Made by a program: the position numbers and the translations under genes. Below, one piece after another: positions 34,049 to 43,304 of a DNA stretch of 64,000 bases (position 1 is its first letter; the number at the start of each line of letters is the position of its first letter). Location of the stretch: contig NZ_JAUDEA010000010.1 in assembly GCF_030372065.1 (NCBI RefSeq), positions 1 to 64,000 on the forward strand, in the 5' to 3' direction. Under the pieces are notes generated by a model, which did no database searches, was not told the origin of the DNA, and worked only from the letters and a program-made list of their open reading frames with translations. The DNA comes from Thermophilibacter provencensis. Lineage in GTDB: Bacteria > Actinomycetota > Coriobacteriia > Coriobacteriales > Atopobiaceae.

Positions 34049-34273
34049 CTATGCTGCCCTCCGCTGCTGAACAAAGGAATCGTGTTCTCTCAGGGCCGCC
34101 TCGGCAACATCCAGAGAGGCCCCAAGATAGCGAACTGCCCACTCCGTCTGCTCTCGCCCCTCTTCATCTTTTGGGAGCATTATCCGGTTCATCGACTCAA
34201 GCAATAGCTCCCTAATTATCTCGACCCGGTTTGCGCACATGTCGTATGCATCAACAGCATCTAGGTTAAACAT
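34049..34273 (-). CDS. Small helical protein of unknown function
   Basis: A possible 74-residue protein (starts MFNLDAVDAYDMCANRVEII, ends HDSFVQQRRAA), largely helical and acidic. The ATG at 34273 has AGAGGAACGG upstream; a longer frame to 34510 exists but lacks such a signal. It is not recognised. Its codon use is less GC-biased than its neighbours (many AT-ending codons), which suggests recent acquisition. The region 34274-34629 upstream shows no other gene. Confidence 0.55.
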   Translation of the reverse strand: MFNLDAVDAYDMCANRVEIIRELLLESMNRIMLPKDEEGREQTEWAVRYLGASLDVAEAALREHDSFVQQRRAA

Positions 34274-34629
34274 TCCGTTCCTCTCTACGTCAATCGTATT
34301 CCCCACCTCGTCATACGGCGGACAGGCAAGACAATAGACCCCACACCGGACAAAACGCGTCGGCCTGCGCGACGGGATGCACCACGAGTCCTCCTCGGCA
34401 CGCAAACGGACCCAATGTGACGATTTGCGACGCGGCATCGACGCCCTTCTCGCCAGATTGCCGCGCTCGCCGGCGACGGAGGTCCGCCCACCGAGAAGCT
34501 CGCCGGCCAACAGGCAAAAACAACCCTGATGACCTGCGGCGTCAGATACGTGAAAGCTAGCCGCAAGACAACAGGAAGCTCTTCGGTCCTACCATGTGCC
34601 CACCAAAAGCGACGAACGGAGGAACCACG

Positions 34630-34899
34630 ATGAGCTTGTATTGGCCCGAGCAGAAGGTTGCCGTAGAGATTGTTGACGATTCGCTGGCGCAGCCCTTCGA
34701 CCGCGCCGCCCACCCGGACGTGCGCGTCCTGCAGGTGACCTGCGACGAGCTAGACAACTGGGTGAGCAGCATGCAGTTCATGGACAAGGTCTGCGACGCG
34801 CTCGGCCAGCCCAGGCCGTCCAAGACGCCCCAGTGGCTCGCCGCCAACCACCGGCTCCACAAGGCCCTCACCTGCGACACTCCCAAGTACTGGAGGTAG
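34630..34899 (+). CDS. Small protein, possibly a nuclease-fold remnant
   Basis: An 89-residue protein, MSLYWPEQKVAVEIVDD at the N-terminus. The segment WPEQKVAVEI followed later by HPDVRVLQVTCDEL recalls the strand pattern of PD-(D/E)XK or DUF559-type endonucleases, but the catalytic set is incomplete. The ATG at 34630 has GGAGGA upstream. It could be a free-standing gene or the 3' part of a larger lost gene. Confidence 0.5.
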   Translation: MSLYWPEQKVAVEIVDDSLAQPFDRAAHPDVRVLQVTCDELDNWVSSMQFMDKVCDALGQPRPSKTPQWLAANHRLHKALTCDTPKYWR

Positions 34900-34950
34900 A
34901 CGGCAATCGATTCCACCTTGGGGATCATCCGCAGGCACGGGCACCCGACT

Positions 34951-34997
34951 CCCTCCCAAAACCACGTTCTGGCGAGAAGAACGTGGATTTGGGAGGG
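34951..34997. repeat. 20-bp hairpin
   Basis: Arms 34951-34970 and 34978-34997 (CCCTCCCAAAACCACGTTCT and complement, one mismatch) enclose a 7-nt loop. GCGAGAAG spans loop and arm at 34972-34979. It sits between the small gene (+) and guaA (-), which are convergent. Confidence 0.75.
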
Positions 34998-35007
34998 GCC
35001 TGGGCAA

Positions 35008-35042
35008 GAAAAAACGGAGCCGCGAGACTCACGCGGCTCCGT
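35008..35042 (-). terminator. Rho-independent terminator of guaA
   Basis: An 11-bp perfect stem (ACGGAGCCGCG and CGCGGCTCCGT) is followed on the minus strand by a T-run, 29 bp after the guaA stop codon. Confidence 0.85.
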
Positions 35043-35070
35043 AGCAACACAAGTGCGATTAGTTGGGTTT

Positions 35071-36660
35071 TTACTCCCACTCGATCGTGGCGGGCGGCTT
35101 GGGCGTCACGTCATACACCACGCGGTTCACGCCCGGCACCTCGGCCACAATACGGCTCGAGATGCGCCCGAGCACGTCGTACGGCAGCTTCGCCCAGTCA
35201 GCGGTCATCGCGTCGGAGCTCTCCACCGCACGCACGATCACCGGGCGCGCATACGTCCGCTCGTCGCCCATGACGCCCACGGAGCGGATGTCCGGCAGCA
35301 CGGCAAAGTACTGCCAGCAGCTGTGCTCGGAGTTGCGCTCGCCCGTCTCCTCAAAGAGGCGCTCGTTGTAGGCGTCCAGCTCCTCGCGCACGATGGCGTC
35401 GGCGTTCTTGAGGATCTCGAGCTTCTCGGAGGTTACCTCGCCGATGATGCGGATGGCCAGGCCCGGGCCCGGGAACGGCTGACGGTAGACCATGCGGTCC
35501 GGCAGGCCGAGCGCCACGCCCAGCTCGCGCACCTCATCCTTGAAAAAGTGGTCGAGCGGCTCGATAAGGTCAAAGTGCACGCCCTCGGGGAACGGAATCA
35601 GGTTGTGGTGGCTCTTGATCGTGGACGCCTTGCCGCCGGTCTTGCGCGCACCAGACTCGATGATGTCCGGGTAGATGGTGCCCTGCGCGAGCATCTCCAC
35701 GCCGCCGATACGCTGCGCCTCGTCGAAGAAGACCTTCCAGAACTCGGAGCCAATGCGGCGGCGCTTCTCCTCCGGCTCGGTCACGTCGGCAAGCAGGCGC
35801 TCGTAGCGGCGCTCGGCGTGCACGTGCACGAGCGGCATCTGGAACTGGTCGCGGAAGACCTCCTCGACCATCTCGGGCTCGCCCTTGCGAAGCATCCCGT
35901 GGTTCACGAAGACGCAGGTCAGCTGGTCGCCAATCGCGCGGTGCACGAGCGCGGCCACCACGGAGGAGTCCACGCCGCCGGAGAGGCCCAGGATGACCTT
36001 GCGGTCCCCCACCTGCGCGCGAATCTCCGCGACCTTCTCGTCAATGATGTTGTCCATGGTCCACGTGGCCTCAAGCCCGCAGATGCCAAAGAGGAAGTTC
36101 TCCAGCAGCTTGCGGCCATGCTCGGTGTGGCGCACCTCCGGGTGGAACTGCGTCGAGTAAAGACGCCGAGAAGGACACTCCATGGAGGCAACAGGGCACA
36201 CGCCCGTGGAGGAGGTGACCACAAAGCCCTCGGGCACGCGGCTCACGGCGTCGCGGTGGCTCATCCACACGGTCTGCTCGTCGGGCGTTCCGGCAAAGAG
36301 CTCGGACTCGCCGCTGCGGGAAATCGTGGCCGGGCCGTACTCGCCCACCTCGGAGTGCGCGACCTCTCCGCCCAGCGTCACGGCCATGATCTGGTGGCCG
36401 TAGCAGAAGCCCAGCACCGGTACGCCCAGCTCGAGGATGCCCGGGTCGATCTTGGGCGCATCCTCGGCGTACACGCTCGCGGGGCCACCGGACAGGATGA
36501 GCGCGGACGGCGCCATGGCGGCCAGCTCACCCGCCGAGATGTCACACGGGACAATCTCCGAGTAGACGTGCAGGTCGCGCACGCGACGCGCGATAAGCTG
36601 CCCATACTGGGCACCAAAGTCCAAAACCGCAACAAACTGCCTGGGGGTGGCCTCGCTCAT
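35071..36660 (-). CDS. guaA: GMP synthase, glutamine-hydrolysing (full length)
   Basis: A 529-residue enzyme converting XMP to GMP with ATP and glutamine. The N-terminal class I amidotransferase has the nucleophile C86 (GFCYGHQ) and H173/E175 (QFHPEV). The PP-loop GLSGGVDSS lies near residue 225, RQPFPGPGLAIR follows in the dimerisation domain, and it ends with PPATIEWE. The length is normal. It is the second GMP synthase in the window and the only one with its own glutaminase. The ATG is preceded by GGAGG. Confidence 0.97.
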   Translation of the reverse strand: MSEATPRQFVAVLDFGAQYGQLIARRVRDLHVYSEIVPCDISAGELAAMAPSALILSGGPASVYAEDAPKIDPGILELGVPVLGFCYGHQIMAVTLGGEVAHSEVGEYGPATISRSGESELFAGTPDEQTVWMSHRDAVSRVPEGFVVTSSTGVCPVASMECPSRRLYSTQFHPEVRHTEHGRKLLENFLFGICGLEATWTMDNIIDEKVAEIRAQVGDRKVILGLSGGVDSSVVAALVHRAIGDQLTCVFVNHGMLRKGEPEMVEEVFRDQFQMPLVHVHAERRYERLLADVTEPEEKRRRIGSEFWKVFFDEAQRIGGVEMLAQGTIYPDIIESGARKTGGKASTIKSHHNLIPFPEGVHFDLIEPLDHFFKDEVRELGVALGLPDRMVYRQPFPGPGLAIRIIGEVTSEKLEILKNADAIVREELDAYNERLFEETGERNSEHSCWQYFAVLPDIRSVGVMGDERTYARPVIVRAVESSDAMTADWAKLPYDVLGRISSRIVAEVPGVNRVVYDVTPKPPATIEWE

Positions 36661-36846
36661 ACATCCTCCGGTCTTCTCGCCTGCGCTCTTGCGCCATAAG
36701 TCCGTACCATTATTGCATTTTCTTAAGAATAGGAGCGTTTTTACCCTCCTTCATGCGGCTTGCATATAACTCTCGTATCATTGACCAATCTGACTGATCC
36801 AGCCGGCGGGGCAAAATCATGCCTCTAGCGAACAGAAAGGTCCCTT

Positions 36847-38400
36847 GTGGCCGACAGAAAAACCCACAGGCAGATGACGAGCGCCGAGCAGGCACATCGC
36901 TCGGGCAGCCGTTTTAGGCGAGATCAGGCCGCAGGCGCCTACGCTCGCGGCGCTGCGGAGCAACCCCGGACCACCCTGCGGACGAGCTCGTCCGGGCCGC
37001 GCCACATTGCCTCGCGCTCCGACGGCATTGACGCCTACACTGCCAAGAGAAGGAAGAAGACCCGTGGCCGCGTCCTCAGGGCCGTTGCGGTCACGCTGCT
37101 CCTGGCGTTTGTCGGCGTTGTTGTGGCGGGCGCCGCCTACATCATGAACATCAACAACCGCCTCACGCAGGACCTCCCCGAGGAGGTTCGCCAGCAGCTC
37201 GTTGCCGTTGACCCACAGGAGCCCTTCTACATGCTGCTCCTGGGCGTGGACAAGAGCGAGGAGCGCTCGGGCGAGTGGGGCGGCTCAACCGCCAACTTCC
37301 GCGCGGACACCATCATCCTCGCGCGCGTGGACCCGCCCGCCCAGAAGGTCACGCTCGTCTCCATCCCGCGCGACACCATGGTCGACATGGGCGAGCACGG
37401 CGAGGACAAGATCAACGCCGCCTATTCGTACGGCGGCGCCGCCTACATGGTCGAGGTGGTCTCCGACTTTGCCGGCGTGGACATCTCCCAGTATGCGGAG
37501 ATTGACTTTGAGCAGTTCACCTCCATCGTCGACACCATCGGCGGCATTGAGGTCACGCTGCCCGTCGACGTCGTGGACGAGACCTGGGCCGGCATCAACC
37601 TCACCGCGGGAACCCACCAGCTCGACGGCGCCACGGCGCTCGCTCTCGTACGCTCGCGCCACGCCTATGACGCCTACGGTGGCGGCGACTTCTACCGCGC
37701 CGCCAACCAGCGCGCCGTGATTGCCGCCATCGTACGCAAGATCCTCCAGCAGGACCCCTTCACCATGGCGACCACGGTCTCCGAGCTCGCGGGCAGCGTG
37801 ACCACCTCCATGAGCGTCACGGACATCGTGAGCCTGGCGATGCAGTTCCAGAACCTGGACGTTGACCACAACTTCTACTCGGGCCAGACCCCCACCACCT
37901 CGGAGTACATCAACAACCTCTGGTACGAGATCCCCGACGAGGAGGCCTGGCGCGAGATGATGGAGCGCGTCGACGCGGGCGAGTCCCCGTACTCCGACGC
38001 CAGCCAGGACTTCACCTCCGGCGCGACCATCGTCATTGGCGAGAACGTCTCCAGCTCCGATGAGGGCGGCGAGAACAGCGGCGAGACGAGCACGGGCGAG
38101 GAGACCGCTGAGCCCGTGTTCTCCGGCAGCGTCCTCGTGCTCAACGGCGCGGGCGTGAACGGCCTTGCCGGCGAGAAGTCCACGGTTCTTGAGACCGCCG
38201 GCTTTAGCCCCTACGCCGAGACCGCCAACTCCTCCGACTACACCACAAGCTCGGTCTACTACAACGGCGACGCGCGCGGCGCGGCGCTGGGCGTGGCACA
38301 GACGCTCGGCATCGACGAGGCCAACGTCAGCGAGAACACCGAGGGCTACAGCTCGGACTACGAGGTCATCGTGGTCCTGGGCGCCGACCAGGCCAACTAG
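36847..38400 (+). CDS. LytR-CpsA-Psr family protein with a LytR_C domain
   Basis: A 517-residue envelope enzyme. A basic cytoplasmic N-terminus (1-75) precedes one transmembrane helix (about 77-100). The LCP domain holds the conserved Arg/Asp residues in FRADTIILARVDP, SIPRDTMVDMGEHG and LVRSRHAYDAYGGGDFYRAANQR. A Ser/Glu-rich linker leads to a C-terminal LytR_C domain (VLNGAGVNGLAGE near 433). LCP proteins attach teichoic-acid-like or other glycopolymers to peptidoglycan. GTG start at 36847 with AAAGG upstream. A glycosyltransferase cluster lies 3-6 kb away. Confidence 0.92.
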   Translation: MADRKTHRQMTSAEQAHRSGSRFRRDQAAGAYARGAAEQPRTTLRTSSSGPRHIASRSDGIDAYTAKRRKKTRGRVLRAVAVTLLLAFVGVVVAGAAYIMNINNRLTQDLPEEVRQQLVAVDPQEPFYMLLLGVDKSEERSGEWGGSTANFRADTIILARVDPPAQKVTLVSIPRDTMVDMGEHGEDKINAAYSYGGAAYMVEVVSDFAGVDISQYAEIDFEQFTSIVDTIGGIEVTLPVDVVDETWAGINLTAGTHQLDGATALALVRSRHAYDAYGGGDFYRAANQRAVIAAIVRKILQQDPFTMATTVSELAGSVTTSMSVTDIVSLAMQFQNLDVDHNFYSGQTPTTSEYINNLWYEIPDEEAWREMMERVDAGESPYSDASQDFTSGATIVIGENVSSSDEGGENSGETSTGEETAEPVFSGSVLVLNGAGVNGLAGEKSTVLETAGFSPYAETANSSDYTTSSVYYNGDARGAALGVAQTLGIDEANVSENTEGYSSDYEVIVVLGADQAN

Positions 38401-38457
38401 CACCCGAGCCACGAGCCACCGACAGGGTAAGGCGACAAAGGCGCTTGGTGACAAGGG

Positions 38458-38580
38458 TGGTGACAAGGGCGACGGGGTAGATTATGACAAAGGTGACAGG
38501 GTAGATTGTCACCATGGGCTTCATGGTGACAATCTACCCTGTCACCTTTGTCATAATCTACCCCGTCGCCCTTGTCACCA
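38458..38580. repeat. Perfect 59-bp palindrome (family B)
   Basis: Arms 38458-38516 and 38522-38580 are exact reverse complements around the 5-nt loop GGCTT. They share the family-B core with 17099-17259, but the outer parts differ. A second copy of GGTGACAAGGG lies just outside the left arm. It lies between the convergent LCP gene and ychF. Confidence 0.92.
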
Positions 38581-38608
38581 AGCTGCCGCCCCCGCGGCGG
38601 GAGTGCGG

Positions 38609-39685
38609 TTACACGTTGAAGCGAAAGTGCATGACGTCGCCGTCCTGGACGACGTAGTCCTTGCCCTCGATGCGGAGCTTGCCGGCGTTCTTGCAGCCGG
38701 CCTCGCCGCCGAGCGCGACGTAGTCCCCGTAGCTGGCCACCTCGGCCTTGATGAAGCCGCGCTCAAAGTCCGAGTGGATGACGCCGGCGGCCTCGGGGGC
38801 CTTGGCACCAATGCGCACAGTCCAGGCCTTGACCTCCATCTCGCCCGCGGTGAAGTAGCTCTGCAGGCCGAGCAGCCTGTATGCCGCCTGCGCGAGCGTC
38901 TCCAGGCCGCTCTTCTCCAGACCTAGGTCCGCCAGGTACTCGGCGGCCTCCTCGGGCTCGAGCTCGGAGAGCTCGGCCTCAACCTTGGCGCAGATGGGGA
39001 TCGGCGTCACGCCGTCGATGGGGGCAAGCTCCTCCCCCAGCTGGTCCTCGTCGACGTTGGCCACGTAGAGGATCGGCTTCATCGTGAGCAGGAAGAGACC
39101 ACGCGCCTCGGCACGCTCCTCGTCGGTCATCTCCATCGTGGCGGCGCGGTTGCCCTCGTTCAGCCAGTCGAGCAGGCGGCGCGCTACGTCGGCCTTCACC
39201 GCAAGCTCCTTGTCGCGCTTGGCATCCTTCTCCAGGCGCGGGAGCTGCTTCTCCAAGCTCTGGATGTCGGCCAGGATAAGCTCGGTCATGATGGTGTCGG
39301 CGTCACCCGCGGGGTCAACGAACTCGCCCACGCGCCCGACCTCGCGCATGACGTTGGGGTCTGTGAAGTAGCGCACCACCTCGCAGATGGCGTCGGTCTC
39401 GCGGATGTTGGCCAGGAACTGGTTGCCCAGGCCCTCGCCCTCGTTGGCCCCCTTGACCAGGCCCGCGATGTCCACAAACTCAACCGTGGCCGGCACAATG
39501 CGCCCGGGGTGCACGATCTCCGCCAGTTTGCCGAGGCGCTCGTCCGGCACGTCCACGATGCCCACGTTGGGGTCGATCGTGGCAAAGGGGTAGTTGGCCG
39601 CGAGGCCGCCCTTCTTGGTAAGCGCGGTGAACAGGGTCGACTTGCCCACGTTGGGCAGGCCCACGATGCCAATCGAGAGAGGCAC
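38609..39685 (-). CDS. ychF: Redox-regulated Obg-like ATPase YchF
   Basis: A 358-residue P-loop ATPase of the Obg/OLA1 group that binds ribosomes. G1 is [11 protein letters not shown] at residues 8-18, and the downstream [19 protein letters not shown] is a family signature. The C-terminal TGS-type domain ends in [18 protein letters not shown] start at 39685 with AAGGAGAAGG upstream; the 19 open codons before it are not family sequence. The length is normal. Confidence 0.96.
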   Translation of the reverse strand: MPLSIGIVGLPNVGKSTLFTALTKKGGLAANYPFATIDPNVGIVDVPDERLGKLAEIVHPGRIVPATVEFVDIAGLVKGANEGEGLGNQFLANIRETDAICEVVRYFTDPNVMREVGRVGEFVDPAGDADTIMTELILADIQSLEKQLPRLEKDAKRDKELAVKADVARRLLDWLNEGNRAATMEMTDEERAEARGLFLLTMKPILYVANVDEDQLGEELAPIDGVTPIPICAKVEAELSELEPEEAAEYLADLGLEKSGLETLAQAAYRLLGLQSYFTAGEMEVKAWTVRIGAKAPEAAGVIHSDFERGFIKAEVASYGDYVALGGEAGCKNAGKLRIEGKDYVVQDGDVMHFRFNV

Positions 39686-39695
39686 GTCCTTCTCC

Positions 39696-41006
39696 TTACT
39701 TCTCGCTCTTCTGGGAGCTGGGGGCGCCCGCGCCGTCGTCATCCGCGAGCTTCTCGAGCGCGTCCGCCGCGCGGTTGAGCTGCTTCTTGCCCTTCTCCAC
39801 GTACTCGTTGGCGCGCACCTTGGCCTCGGCCTTCTTGCGCGCCACCTCCTCGGCCACCTTGTCGGGAATCACGAGCTCGCTCGCGTCGAGCGACTCCATG
39901 ACCAGCGCGCCCTCCTCGCACACCATCACGCATGCGCCGCAGTTCACGCAGTACGGGTTCTGGATGGTGACCACGCCTGCCTTGTTGATGTCGAGCGCGT
40001 GGACCGAGCAGGCCCGCGCGCAGTCGCCGCAGGCGGTGCACAGCGTGGAGTCCCACACGGGCACCTCGAGCTTCACAAAGCGCGCGAGGTCATCGTTGTG
40101 CTGGAGCGCGCCCATCACGAGCTTGCGGCCCTGCGTGAGCGTGCGCATGCGGCTGGTTGAGGTCTTGGCGCCCACGGCGTTCTCAAGCTCCTTCTGGAGG
40201 CGGTTGAGCCGCTGCGTGTGGTCAGAGAGCTTCTTGGCCACCGCCTTGGCGCCGGCAAGGGCGGGGTTGGTGCGCGTGACCAGCCGTTCGGCTGAGTGGA
40301 TGGCCCCGCTCACAAACTGGCTGCGCTTGTAGGCGCGCGTGAACTCGTGGGTCATCTCCCGCTCGTCGGCCACCAGGCCAAGCCCCGCGTCGGCCCACTC
40401 CTCCGCCGTGGCAATCTGGTCTGCGTAGACCTCCTCACCGGTGGTGGTTCGACAGCGGTCGCAGATGCCCACGGGCAGGTAGACGTTGATGTTGTCGTAG
40501 TCAGCGAGCAGCGAGAACCACAGGTCGCGCGAGATGGCGCCCACGCAGGCAAGCACGACCTCGTTGCCCTTGGGGAGCCTCTTGAGCGCGCGGGTGCACG
40601 TCACGTAGCACTGCTCGTAGGAGGATGCGGCGCGCGCGATCTGATCGTAGACCTGGCGCGGCATGTGACGGCGCGTGGAGAAGACCTCCGTGGGGCACGC
40701 CGTCACGCACAGACCGCACCTGCGGCAGTCCTCGTTGATGGTCACGGACTTCTTGTGGACGGTAATCGCGTGCGTGGGGCACACGTCAAGGCAGCGCGAG
40801 CAGATGTCGTCGCGGTCCGCCGCCCCGCGCAGGCAGCGCGTGGAGTTGGCGAAGGGCTTCTCCTTGTAGTCGGCGGGGTTAAAGACCTTGCGCTCGCCGT
40901 CCTCGCCAACGAGCGAGCTCATCATGGAGTTGGGAACCTCCTTGAGCGAGCGCCAGTCGCTCTGAAGGTCTATGAGCTCATCGAGAAAGTCCCTCTTCTC
41001 GGCCAC
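39696..41006 (-). CDS. 4Fe-4S ferredoxin-type protein with two double-cluster regions
   Basis: A protein of about 436 residues with two ferredoxin-like parts. The N-terminal part has CSRCLDVCP and CRRCGLCVTACP, the C-terminal part CTACGDCARACS and CVNCGACVMVC, each pair binding about two 4Fe-4S clusters. Between them are helical segments and a CDRC pair near LPVGICDRCRT. The C-terminus is Lys/Ala-rich. It is probably a soluble electron carrier; partners are not visible nearby. The start is uncertain: GTG 41006 is chosen because a candidate -10 lies at 41045-41050, which puts the GTG at 41036 close to the transcription start. Confidence 0.8.
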   Translation of the reverse strand: MAEKRDFLDELIDLQSDWRSLKEVPNSMMSSLVGEDGERKVFNPADYKEKPFANSTRCLRGAADRDDICSRCLDVCPTHAITVHKKSVTINEDCRRCGLCVTACPTEVFSTRRHMPRQVYDQIARAASSYEQCYVTCTRALKRLPKGNEVVLACVGAISRDLWFSLLADYDNINVYLPVGICDRCRTTTGEEVYADQIATAEEWADAGLGLVADEREMTHEFTRAYKRSQFVSGAIHSAERLVTRTNPALAGAKAVAKKLSDHTQRLNRLQKELENAVGAKTSTSRMRTLTQGRKLVMGALQHNDDLARFVKLEVPVWDSTLCTACGDCARACSVHALDINKAGVVTIQNPYCVNCGACVMVCEEGALVMESLDASELVIPDKVAEEVARKKAEAKVRANEYVEKGKKQLNRAADALEKLADDDGAGAPSSQKSEK

Positions 41007-41044
41007 AGGTCTACCGTCCTCTCCGCTTGCGAACACAATATTTT

Positions 41045-41050
41045 ATTGTA
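41045..41050 (-). promoter_or_regulatory. Candidate -10 box of the 4Fe-4S gene
   Basis: The minus strand reads TACAAT, followed by an AT-rich stretch. Transcription would begin near 41038. No clear -35 hexamer is seen. Confidence 0.4.
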
Positions 41051-41076
41051 CGACGTAAGCGCGCAGGAAAGAAGAC

Positions 41077-42069
41077 CTACCCGAGTGGGGAAACCGGCTC
41101 CCAGGAGGGGTCCCTCTGAATCTGACGGGCGGCCCGCCAGCCGGCAAACAGCCGCTTGGTCCCGGAGACCACGCAGCCACGGTCGACCATGAGAATCCGC
41201 GCGAACTCCTTGGCAAACGTGAGCAGCGTCCCGAGGGCAAACCCGGCCGGGTTGTAGTCGCCGTACACCTGGAAGTAGCGCGCCAGGTAGCCGCGGTTGC
41301 GCGTGATGTAGTAGCGCGTCATGTCCGAGGTCGAGTTGAGCTGACGCACCGAGCCGATCCCCTGGTTGGGAATCTCGCGGCTGCGCGAGAGGATGTAGTC
41401 GGGCACGTAGATGACGTCGGTGACCTTGCTTGCCAGGTAGCCGTAGAGCGCGTCGTCAAGATAGATAAAGAAGCGGGCGTCGGGCAGGCCGATCTGCTCG
41501 ACCACGCGCCTTGAGAAGCAGCAGCCCTCAAAGCACAGCACGTTGCACAGCTTGAAGCGCTCGCCGGGACGCCAGCGGTCGCGCGAGAAGGGGTTATAGA
41601 TCCCAAGCGTCGTGGAGAATCGGTGCTGCCAGTAGAAGTGGCCGCCGTCAAAGTCCCTGCGCTGACCCATGATGGCCTCGGCCTCGTGGCTCCAGCGCTC
41701 CAGGACGTCAAGCCCCTCGGGGAGCACCGTGACGTCGTCGTCCATGACCCAGAACCAGTCCGCGCCCAGCTCGTAGGCGCGCCTCACGCCCTCGGAGAAG
41801 CCACCGGAGCCGCCGGTGTTCTCGGGCATGGGATCATAGACCGCGCGGGAGGTCCCGCCCTCGGAGTCGGGGTCCTGGGCCATCCTCCCCCAGAGCTCGT
41901 CCGCACGCTCGCCAAACGAGGCGACGATCTCCTGCGTCTGCGCGGAGTTCTCGTTGTCCACCACCACGACGCGCCACGGGGCGGTCCGCAGCTCCAGGAT
42001 GGAGCCGAGCACCTGCTCGAGCAGCTGCTGACGCTTGTACGTCACGATGATGATGGCAGGTCGGCGCAT
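41077..42069 (-). CDS. Family 2 glycosyltransferase (galactofuranosyl/rhamnosyltransferase type)
   Basis: A 330-residue GT-A fold enzyme. The N-terminal nucleotide-binding part PAIIIVTYKRQQLLEQVLGS is followed by VVVVDN, PENTGGSGGFSEGVRRAYE near residue 84, and the DxD-type WFWVMDDDVT near 106. The QNT-like GGSGG motif is typical of GlfT2/rhamnosyltransferase relatives acting on cell-wall polysaccharide. It is divergent from the next glycosyltransferase gene. Confidence 0.85.
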   Translation of the reverse strand: MRRPAIIIVTYKRQQLLEQVLGSILELRTAPWRVVVVDNENSAQTQEIVASFGERADELWGRMAQDPDSEGGTSRAVYDPMPENTGGSGGFSEGVRRAYELGADWFWVMDDDVTVLPEGLDVLERWSHEAEAIMGQRRDFDGGHFYWQHRFSTTLGIYNPFSRDRWRPGERFKLCNVLCFEGCCFSRRVVEQIGLPDARFFIYLDDALYGYLASKVTDVIYVPDYILSRSREIPNQGIGSVRQLNSTSDMTRYYITRNRGYLARYFQVYGDYNPAGFALGTLLTFAKEFARILMVDRGCVVSGTKRLFAGWRAARQIQRDPSWEPVSPLG

Positions 42070-42164
42070 GCCTCACCCCTTTCGAGCCTCTCCGCGACCG
42101 GCAGATGGACAACCCCTAGTATTATAGGGTAGCCCGTACGGGCGCCACGTTGCAGGGAGGGCGT

Positions 42165-43280
42165 ATGAACGTTTCCGCTACAAACGCCGGGCAACGCCTG
42201 GTCTCGGTCATACTACCCATTTACAACGCCGAGAAGACCCTCGACCGCTGCCTCGCGAGCATCGAGTCCCAGACGCACGACGCCCTCGAGATCATCTGCG
42301 TCAACGACGGCTCCACCGACTCCTCCGCCCAGATCATCCGCGACCATGCCGCCCGTGACACGCGCATCGTCCTTGTCGACAAGCCCAACGAGGGCTACGG
42401 CGCGTCCTGCAACCGCGGCATAGACATCGCGCGCGGCACGTGGGTCTCCATCGTCGAGCCGGACGACACGCTCGAGCCCACGGCCTACGCGGACCTCCTG
42501 TCCTGCGCCGAGAAGTACGGCGGGGCCGAGGGGGTCGACGTGGCAAAGGGCGCGTACTGGCGCATCTTCCTCGACGAGACGGGCGCCGAGACGAGCCGCG
42601 TGAACTGCCCGTATCGTGGGCGCGTGCGTCCGCGCCGCCAGCCGTGCGCCATTGGCGACGCCGCCGAGCTCCTGCGCCACCACCCCGCCATCTGGTCCGC
42701 CATCTACCGCAGGGAGTACCTGAACGAGCGCAAGATCCGCTTTGTGGAGGTCCCCGGCGCGGGCTGGGTGGACAACCCGTTTCTTGCGAGCTCGCTCTTT
42801 CAGACGGACCGCATCGTCTACACGGACGCGTGCGTCTACGACTACGTGGAGCGCGACCTGCGCGAGGCGGAGTCCTTTGCCGGCCGCTCCCCGCTCACAC
42901 CGCTCGAGCGCTGGAACGAGATGATGGACGTGGCCGCTCTCGCGGGGGTCGAGGACCGTCGGGTGCTCGCGGCGCTCGCGCTGCGCGGCGTGAACTACTC
43001 GCTCATCACCGTCGAGGGGGCGGGCATGGACGCGCCCGGCGTGCGCGAGCTCGTCACCAGCTCCATGGAGCGCCTCGAGCCCGAGCTCGTCCTCTCGGAC
43101 CGCACCATCAGCCCCGCGGGAAAGCGGCTCTACGCGCAGGTGAGGGGCCTTCCCGAGCCACGCGGCGGGCGCGCGGGGCACCTCCTCCACCTTGCCGGCG
43201 AGGCGCTCTATCGCATTAGGACAAACGGCCTCTCGTTTGCCCTCAAGACGGCCAGGAGCCGCGAGCGGCGCATCGGCTAG
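42165..43280 (+). CDS. Family 2 glycosyltransferase
   Basis: A 371-residue GT-A glycosyltransferase: SVILPIYNAEKTLDRCLASI at the N-terminus, IICVNDGSTDSSAQI near 43, and the metal-binding EPDD near 95 in SIVEPDDTLEP. The C-terminal half is specific to the subfamily and is probably acceptor-binding. The ATG at 42165 has GGGAGG upstream. It probably adds a sugar to a surface glycan together with its neighbours. Confidence 0.88.
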   Translation: MNVSATNAGQRLVSVILPIYNAEKTLDRCLASIESQTHDALEIICVNDGSTDSSAQIIRDHAARDTRIVLVDKPNEGYGASCNRGIDIARGTWVSIVEPDDTLEPTAYADLLSCAEKYGGAEGVDVAKGAYWRIFLDETGAETSRVNCPYRGRVRPRRQPCAIGDAAELLRHHPAIWSAIYRREYLNERKIRFVEVPGAGWVDNPFLASSLFQTDRIVYTDACVYDYVERDLREAESFAGRSPLTPLERWNEMMDVAALAGVEDRRVLAALALRGVNYSLITVEGAGMDAPGVRELVTSSMERLEPELVLSDRTISPAGKRLYAQVRGLPEPRGGRAGHLLHLAGEALYRIRTNGLSFALKTARSRERRIG

Positions 43281-43304
43281 GCGGCGCAAGGGCAGGGGGA
43301 CGGC

